A DNA stretch of 10,857 nt from an uncultured Oscillospiraceae bacterium. GTDB lineage: Bacteria; Bacillota; Clostridia; Oscillospirales; Ruminococcaceae. Of the stretch, positions 7,398 through 10,857 are shown in pieces; positions within the stretch are counted from its first letter, which is position 1, and each line of letters opens with the position of its first letter. The position numbers and the translations under genes are program-made. The notes beneath the pieces were generated by a model. It searched no databases. It was not told the DNA's origin and was given only the letters and a program-made list of their open reading frames with translations. The stretch spans positions 1 to 10,857 of the forward strand of contig CAKSHT010000073.1 of NCBI GenBank assembly GCA_934457235.1. The letters run 5' to 3'.

Positions 7398-7437
7398 CGG
7401 CTGATCGTCCGCCTTTAATTATTTTGCGGTCAACCAC

Positions 7438-7466
7438 TTGAAATAAACGCGTTTATGTGGTAAAAT
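7438..7466 (+). promoter_or_regulatory. Promoter of the GNAT-hisS-rimM-trmD cluster
   Basis: TTGAAA (7438-7443) and TAAAAT (7461-7466) are 17 bp apart. A second possible -10 box, TATAAT (7466-7471), is badly spaced from this -35. No other promoter is evident in the short gaps of the cluster, so this one probably serves all its genes. Confidence 0.7.
7443..7456 (+). promoter_or_regulatory. Perfect palindrome in the promoter spacer, possible operator
   Basis: ATAAACGCGTTTAT is a perfect 14-bp inverted repeat. It overlaps the last base of the -35 box and fills most of the spacer. CCAC (7434-7437) and GTGG (7457-7460) form a second, off-centre inverted pair around it. The position suits a dimeric repressor, but I do not recognise the motif as belonging to a known regulator. 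Confidence 0.4.
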
Positions 7467-7496
7467 ATAATATATATGCATGAAAGGAGGCGGCGT

Positions 7497-7928
7497 ATGA
7501 TAAGGGAAGTACGCCCGGACGAATACGAGCAGCTGATGGAGCTTTACCTCCACCTCCACGAAACGGAGATACCCACGGCGGCGCAGACGCATGAACTCTG
7601 GGAGCGCCTGGTCAACGACCCGGATTACCACCTGATCGTCGCGGAGGAGGATGGAAAGCTGGTGTCTACGATAACCTGCGTCATCGTTCCGAACCTCACC
7701 CATGGACCCAGACCATACGCCTGGGTCGAGAATGTCGTAACTCACCCGGACTACCGGGGACGACATTTAGCAACTGCCTGCCTTGAATATGCCCGTGACC
7801 TTGCGATATGTGAGAACTGCTACCGCCTTGTGCTGATGACCGGCTCCAGGCTGGAGAGCACGCTGAATTTCTACGAGCACGCAGGCTACGACAGAACCGA
7901 AAAAACAGGATTTATCCAATATCTATAA
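7497..7928 (+). CDS. GNAT-family N-acetyltransferase, substrate unknown
   Basis: This 143-residue protein is a single GNAT domain, which transfers acetyl from acetyl-CoA to an amine. Visible elements are the N-terminal IREVRPDEYEQL strand-helix, the central beta strands around LIVAEEDGKLVSTITCVIVP (47-66), ENVVTHPDYRGRHLATACLEYA (78-99), which contains motif A and its CoA pyrophosphate loop, and the C-terminal NFYEHAGYDRTEKTGFIQYL (124-143). I chose the ATG at 7497 because AAAGGAGG ends 6 nt upstream; the ATG at 7476 lies in the promoter region upstream of that site. It is the first gene of the rightward cluster, 18 nt before the HisRS-like gene. The sequence does not reveal the substrate. 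With translation genes downstream, a ribosomal protein or tRNA-related target is possible but only a guess. Confidence 0.9.
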   Translation: MIREVRPDEYEQLMELYLHLHETEIPTAAQTHELWERLVNDPDYHLIVAEEDGKLVSTITCVIVPNLTHGPRPYAWVENVVTHPDYRGRHLATACLEYARDLAICENCYRLVLMTGSRLESTLNFYEHAGYDRTEKTGFIQYL

Positions 7929-7946
7929 ACGAAAGGAAACACAAAC

Positions 7947-9173
7947 ATGAACATAAAGCCCCAGAAGGGAATGCAGGAATACTTACCGGAGGCAGCCGCA
8001 CAGCGCGACCGGCTGATGAACTTAATCCTCAGCACCTACACCGCCAGCGGATTCACCCGTATCTACACCCCCGCTATTGAGAGCGCTGAGAACCTCGACA
8101 AGAGCGATGGCGGCGACAACCTTAACCTCATCTTCCGTATAATGAAGCGCGGCGACAAGCTGGCGGAAGCCCTCTCAAAATCCCCGGTGGACGAAAAGGA
8201 TCTGTGCGACCTCGGTCTGCGCTATGACCTGACCCTGCCGCTTTCCCGCTACTACGCAAATAACCGCAACAGTCTGCCTTCGCCGTTCAAGTGCATTCAG
8301 ATCGACAGGGTCTACCGTGCGGAAAGACCTCAGCGCGGCAGACTCCGTGAATTTGTTCAGTGCGATATCGACATACTCGGCTCCGATTCCTGGTGCTGCG
8401 AGATCGAGCTTATTTCCGTCACTGCAAAGGCGCTTTCCAAAATCGGTATCGGTGAATTCACCGTGCGCGTCAATGACCGTCGCGTGCTGAGGAATTCCCT
8501 GCTGACGATGGGATTCCCGGAGGAAGCTCTGGATACCGTATCCGTAAGCTTCGACAAGCTGGATAAGATAGGCGCTGACGGCGTTGCCGCAGAGCTTCGC
8601 GAAAAGGGAATGCCGGAATCCGCAGTTGAAGCTCTTTCCGGGCTTCTTGCAAAGGGTGATCTCACACTGGACGATATGGCACAGTACTGCTCCGATGACG
8701 CTAAGGAAACGCTGGAGCAGCTTCGTACAATCATTGAAACTGCGGATAAGCTTTCCGACGGCTACACCGTTGAGTTCGATCCGTCCCTGGTAAGGGGTCA
8801 GGGCTACTACACCGGCACTGTATTCGAGGTGGCAAGCAAGCAGTTCGGCGGAACTGTAGCAGGCGGCGGACGCTACGACAACCTCATCGGCAGGTTTACC
8901 GGCGACACAGTTCCGGCAGTCGGCTTTTCCATCGGATTTGAGCGTATTTTCTCCATCGTCACCGAGAACAATATCCAGCTTGCAGGAAGCCGCAGAAAGG
9001 TCGCTATCCTCCACAGCCCGGAGGCTGTTCTGGAAGCCATCGCGAAGTCTGACGAACTCCAGGCGGACAGCGATGTAACGCTCATCGCCGCAGCCAACCG
9101 CAAGAAGGCTGACAAGGCTTATACAAAGGCAAAGCAGCAGGGCTTTGACGAGATAATCAAGATCGGACTTTAA
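7947..9173 (+). CDS. hisS: Histidyl-tRNA synthetase-like protein (class II catalytic core, short C-terminal domain)
   Basis: HisRS charges tRNA-His with histidine. This 408-residue protein has a class II core: motif 1 around RIYTPAIE (38-45), LRYDLTLPLSRY (91-102), motif 2 DRVYRAERPQRGRLREFVQCD (120-140), the histidine-binding loop LVRGQGYYTGTVFEV (281-295), GGGRYDNLIG (306-315) and motif 3 VPAVGFSIGFERI (322-334). The LRYDLT and QCDIDI forms resemble the eukaryote/archaea-like HisRS branch. Oddities: the near-invariant Leu-Asp of the histidine loop is Gln285-Gly286, and the C-terminal anticodon-binding domain is only about 60 residues, seeming to stop at the third beta strand. The catalytic Arg283 is kept. 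HisZ, the catalytically dead paralogue, is an alternative, but motif 2 is intact and no his biosynthesis gene is nearby. GAAAGGA lies 9 nt before the ATG. Confidence 0.8.
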   Translation: MNIKPQKGMQEYLPEAAAQRDRLMNLILSTYTASGFTRIYTPAIESAENLDKSDGGDNLNLIFRIMKRGDKLAEALSKSPVDEKDLCDLGLRYDLTLPLSRYYANNRNSLPSPFKCIQIDRVYRAERPQRGRLREFVQCDIDILGSDSWCCEIELISVTAKALSKIGIGEFTVRVNDRRVLRNSLLTMGFPEEALDTVSVSFDKLDKIGADGVAAELREKGMPESAVEALSGLLAKGDLTLDDMAQYCSDDAKETLEQLRTIIETADKLSDGYTVEFDPSLVRGQGYYTGTVFEVASKQFGGTVAGGGRYDNLIGRFTGDTVPAVGFSIGFERIFSIVTENNIQLAGSRRKVAILHSPEAVLEAIAKSDELQADSDVTLIAAANRKKADKAYTKAKQQGFDEIIKIGL

Positions 9174-9183
9174 GAGGAACGCC

Positions 9184-9714
9184 ATGAAAAAACAGTTTCT
9201 TGAAATCGGCAAGATAGTTGCCACCCAGGGAATACGCGGCGAGGTTCGCGTGCAGTACTACTGCGACAGCGCGGAGGTGCTGTGCGATTTCGACACGCTC
9301 TACCTGGACAAGGGAAAGACCGCGATGGAAGTCACCCGTGCGTTCCCGCACAAGAATGTCGTTGTCATGAAGTTCCAGGGTATCGACAAAATCGAGCAGG
9401 CTCAGCCGCTCATCGGAAAGATACTGTACCTCGACCGCGACGACGCAGAGCTTGAAGAGGGTCTGTACTTCATTCAGGACATTATCGGACTGACCGTAAA
9501 GGACGCCGACACCGGCGAGGTCTACGGAAAGATAACCGATGTCTATCAGAACGGCGCCAGCGACGTGTATTCCATTAAAAAGGACGACGGCAGGGAGCTG
9601 ATGTTCCCGTGCATCGACGAGGTGGTACTGAAAACCGATATCGACGCCGGAGAGATGATAATACGTCCTCTGCCCGGTCTGTTTGACGATGATACTTCCG
9701 AGGACGGCGAATGA
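9184..9714 (+). CDS. rimM: Ribosome maturation factor RimM
   Basis: RimM binds ribosomal protein S19 and helps mature the 3' (head) domain of the 30S subunit. The 176-residue protein has the two expected parts. The N-terminal RimM domain begins LEIGKIVATQGIRGEVRVQ (6-24), containing the conserved T-G-x-x-GE pattern. The C-terminal PRC-barrel runs from about EGLYFIQDIIGLTV through GKITDVYQNGASDVYSI to PLPGLF. A short acidic tail follows. The ATG at 9184 lies 10 nt after the hisS-like stop with an AGAGGA site. The stop overlaps the trmD start as ATGA. The rimM-trmD pair is widely conserved in bacteria, which supports both calls. Confidence 0.95.
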   Translation: MKKQFLEIGKIVATQGIRGEVRVQYYCDSAEVLCDFDTLYLDKGKTAMEVTRAFPHKNVVVMKFQGIDKIEQAQPLIGKILYLDRDDAELEEGLYFIQDIIGLTVKDADTGEVYGKITDVYQNGASDVYSIKKDDGRELMFPCIDEVVLKTDIDAGEMIIRPLPGLFDDDTSEDGE

Positions 9715-10826
9715 GGATAGACATTGCAACGCTGTTCACGGATATGTGCGACAGTGTTATTCATGAGAGTATAATCGGACGCGGGATAAAGAACGGGCAC
9801 ATCGAGATATATTCCCACGATATCCGGGAATACACCGAGAACAAACACCGCCGCGTTGACGACAAACCCTACGGCGGCGGCACCGGAATGCTTATGCAGG
9901 CTCAGCCGGTGTACGACTGTATCTCGGCTATAAAGTCGCAGAGCGAGGGCAAGCCTAGGATAATCTACATGTCCCCGCAGGGCGAGGTGCTCACGCAGAA
10001 AAAGGTGCAGGAGCTTGCCGCCGAGCCGTGGCTCATTCTGCTGTGCGGACACTATGAGGGAATCGACCAGCGTGTGCTTGACGAGCTGGAATGTGAAGAG
10101 CTTTCGGTCGGAAATTACGTACTGACCGGCGGCGAGCTTCCGGCGCTTATCGTTGCGGACGCTGTGGCGAGGCTACAGCCGGGGGTTCTCCCGAACGAGG
10201 ACGCGTACAGCATTGAGAGCCATTACAACGGACTTCTGGAGTACCCGCAGTACACCCGGCCGGAGGAATGGCACGGGCGCAGAGTTCCGGAAACGCTTCT
10301 CACCGGAGATCACAGGACTGTTACAGAATGGCAGAACCGCGAGGCACTCCGGGTGACCAGGCAGAAACGCCCGGATATGTACAATGAGTACATTTATAAG
10401 GCGGTTGATGAATTCTGGCATCAGTTCATTGCGGAGAAGGATCCTGAAGGAAATATCACGAGTGTGGGTAAATCGAATATGGGAAAAGATCCCGCCACAT
10501 CGGAAAACCTTATAAAGCTTATCAAACGCGGGAAAAAGCGTGCGCGGATTTATCGGAGCGACAGCATGGAGCTTCCTAAAAAAGGCACGTATATTATAAT
10601 TGCGGACTGGTACGGTATGCCGCGCTGCGTTATAAAGACAATTCGGGCGCAGATGATACGGTTCAACGAGATAACGCTGGAACAGGTTCTTAAAATGGGC
10701 GAGGACGACAACATTGAGGACTGGCTCGCACGGCATAGGGATTTTTTCATGACGGTCGACGGAAAATTCTCCGAGGATATGCCGATAATCTATGAAGAAT
10801 TCAGACTGGAATATAAGGGTAAATAA
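9711..10826 (+). CDS. trmD: tRNA (guanine37-N1)-methyltransferase fused to a C-terminal ASCH domain
   Basis: TrmD makes m1G37 next to the anticodon using S-adenosylmethionine and prevents +1 frameshifting. Residues 1 to about 225 are a normal TrmD: KPYGGGTGML (52-61), the trefoil-knot segments LCGHYEGIDQR (111-121) and LSVGNYVLTGGELPA (131-145), catalytic Arg154, and GLLEYPQYTRP (174-184). The alignment to E. coli TrmD appears gap-free to Pro184, so numbering is shared; the proposed general base Asp169 is Glu here, next to conserved Ser170. The frame then runs without a break into an ASCH domain of about 140 residues (232-371) of the YhfF type: DEFWHQF, GKKRARI (274-280), IIADWYGMPRCVIKT (296-310), FNEIT, and SEDMPIIYEEFRLEY (354-368). 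ASCH is a PUA-like fold often linked to RNA. Usual TrmD length is about 245. The start overlaps the rimM stop. Confidence 0.95.
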   Translation: MRIDIATLFTDMCDSVIHESIIGRGIKNGHIEIYSHDIREYTENKHRRVDDKPYGGGTGMLMQAQPVYDCISAIKSQSEGKPRIIYMSPQGEVLTQKKVQELAAEPWLILLCGHYEGIDQRVLDELECEELSVGNYVLTGGELPALIVADAVARLQPGVLPNEDAYSIESHYNGLLEYPQYTRPEEWHGRRVPETLLTGDHRTVTEWQNREALRVTRQKRPDMYNEYIYKAVDEFWHQFIAEKDPEGNITSVGKSNMGKDPATSENLIKLIKRGKKRARIYRSDSMELPKKGTYIIIADWYGMPRCVIKTIRAQMIRFNEITLEQVLKMGEDDNIEDWLARHRDFFMTVDGKFSEDMPIIYEEFRLEYKGK

Positions 10827-10827
10827 G

Positions 10828-10857
10828 ATGACAAAGAACGCATTCATTGCAATAACC
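10828..10857 (+). CDS. Start of an unidentified gene (3' end outside window)
   Basis: An ATG one base after the trmD stop opens a frame reading MTKNAFIAIT to the window edge. AAGGG lies 8 nt upstream, at the end of trmD. The tight spacing suggests it belongs to the same operon. The first residues do not look like ribosomal protein L19 (rplS), a common neighbour of trmD. Ten residues are too few to assign a function. Confidence 0.5.
   Translation, partial: MTKNAFIAIT

Noticed and set aside
7476..7496. ATG at 7476 as the start of the GNAT gene
   Set aside because: It lies in the predicted transcription start region upstream of the AAAGGAGG site, which fits only the ATG at 7497.
7947..9173. 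HisZ (ATP phosphoribosyltransferase regulatory subunit) as the identity of the HisRS-like gene
   Set aside because: Motif 2 with its Arg residues, motif 3 and the catalytic Arg of the histidine loop are intact, and no hisG or other his gene is nearby. It cannot be ruled out fully because of the altered loop.
8175..9224. 349-codon minus-strand open frame opposite the hisS-like gene
   Set aside because: Its translation shows no family motif and no suitable ribosome binding site, while the opposite frame carries all HisRS motifs.

Overview
The window looks like chromosomal DNA from a Clostridia member, most likely a Ruminococcus-like Oscillospiraceae. Three things suggest this: the LL-diaminopimelate aminotransferase (DapL) route to lysine, a complete trp operon controlled by a T-box riboswitch, and clostridial-style protein sequences at moderate GC with strong GGAGG-type ribosome binding sites. 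The taxon is inferred from sequence style; no marker gene fixes it. I see no mobile element, CRISPR array, tRNA or rRNA gene.

Layout. (1) 1-449, plus strand: the C-terminal third of dapL, followed by a strong intrinsic terminator (457-484). (2) 532-6936, minus strand: a seven-gene tryptophan operon in the order trpE-trpG-trpD-trpC-trpF-trpB-trpA. It covers every step from chorismate to tryptophan. Most junctions are ATGA overlaps or very short gaps, so the genes are probably translationally coupled. It converges on dapL, and a GC-rich hairpin at 499-525 may end it. (3) 6937-7356, minus strand: a near-consensus promoter (TTGACA, 17 bp, TATCAT) and a leader of about 350 nt. The leader is a class I T-box riboswitch with a UGG specifier, a UGGC tRNA-acceptor bulge, and mutually exclusive antiterminator and terminator helices. 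It should switch the operon on when uncharged tRNA-Trp accumulates. (4) 7357-7496: an intergenic stretch between two divergent promoters. It holds a terminator-like hairpin and a 14-bp perfect palindrome inside the rightward promoter. (5) 7497-10857, plus strand: a tight cluster of a GNAT acetyltransferase, a HisRS-like protein, rimM, a trmD fused to an ASCH domain, and the first ten codons of another gene.

How the genes work together. The leftward operon makes tryptophan, with transcriptional control by the T-box and probable allosteric control through TrpE. The rightward cluster has a translation and tRNA theme: histidine charging, 30S maturation (RimM) and m1G37 tRNA methylation (TrmD).

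Most notable points. TrmD carries a C-terminal ASCH (PUA-like) domain, giving 371 residues where about 245 is usual. The HisRS-like protein has an altered histidine-binding signature and a short C-terminal domain. TrpA and TrmD each have Glu where the enterobacterial enzymes have a key catalytic Asp. The seven Trp enzymes contain only three Trp residues in about 2,127. The trp leader has an extra 86-nt structured 5' segment.
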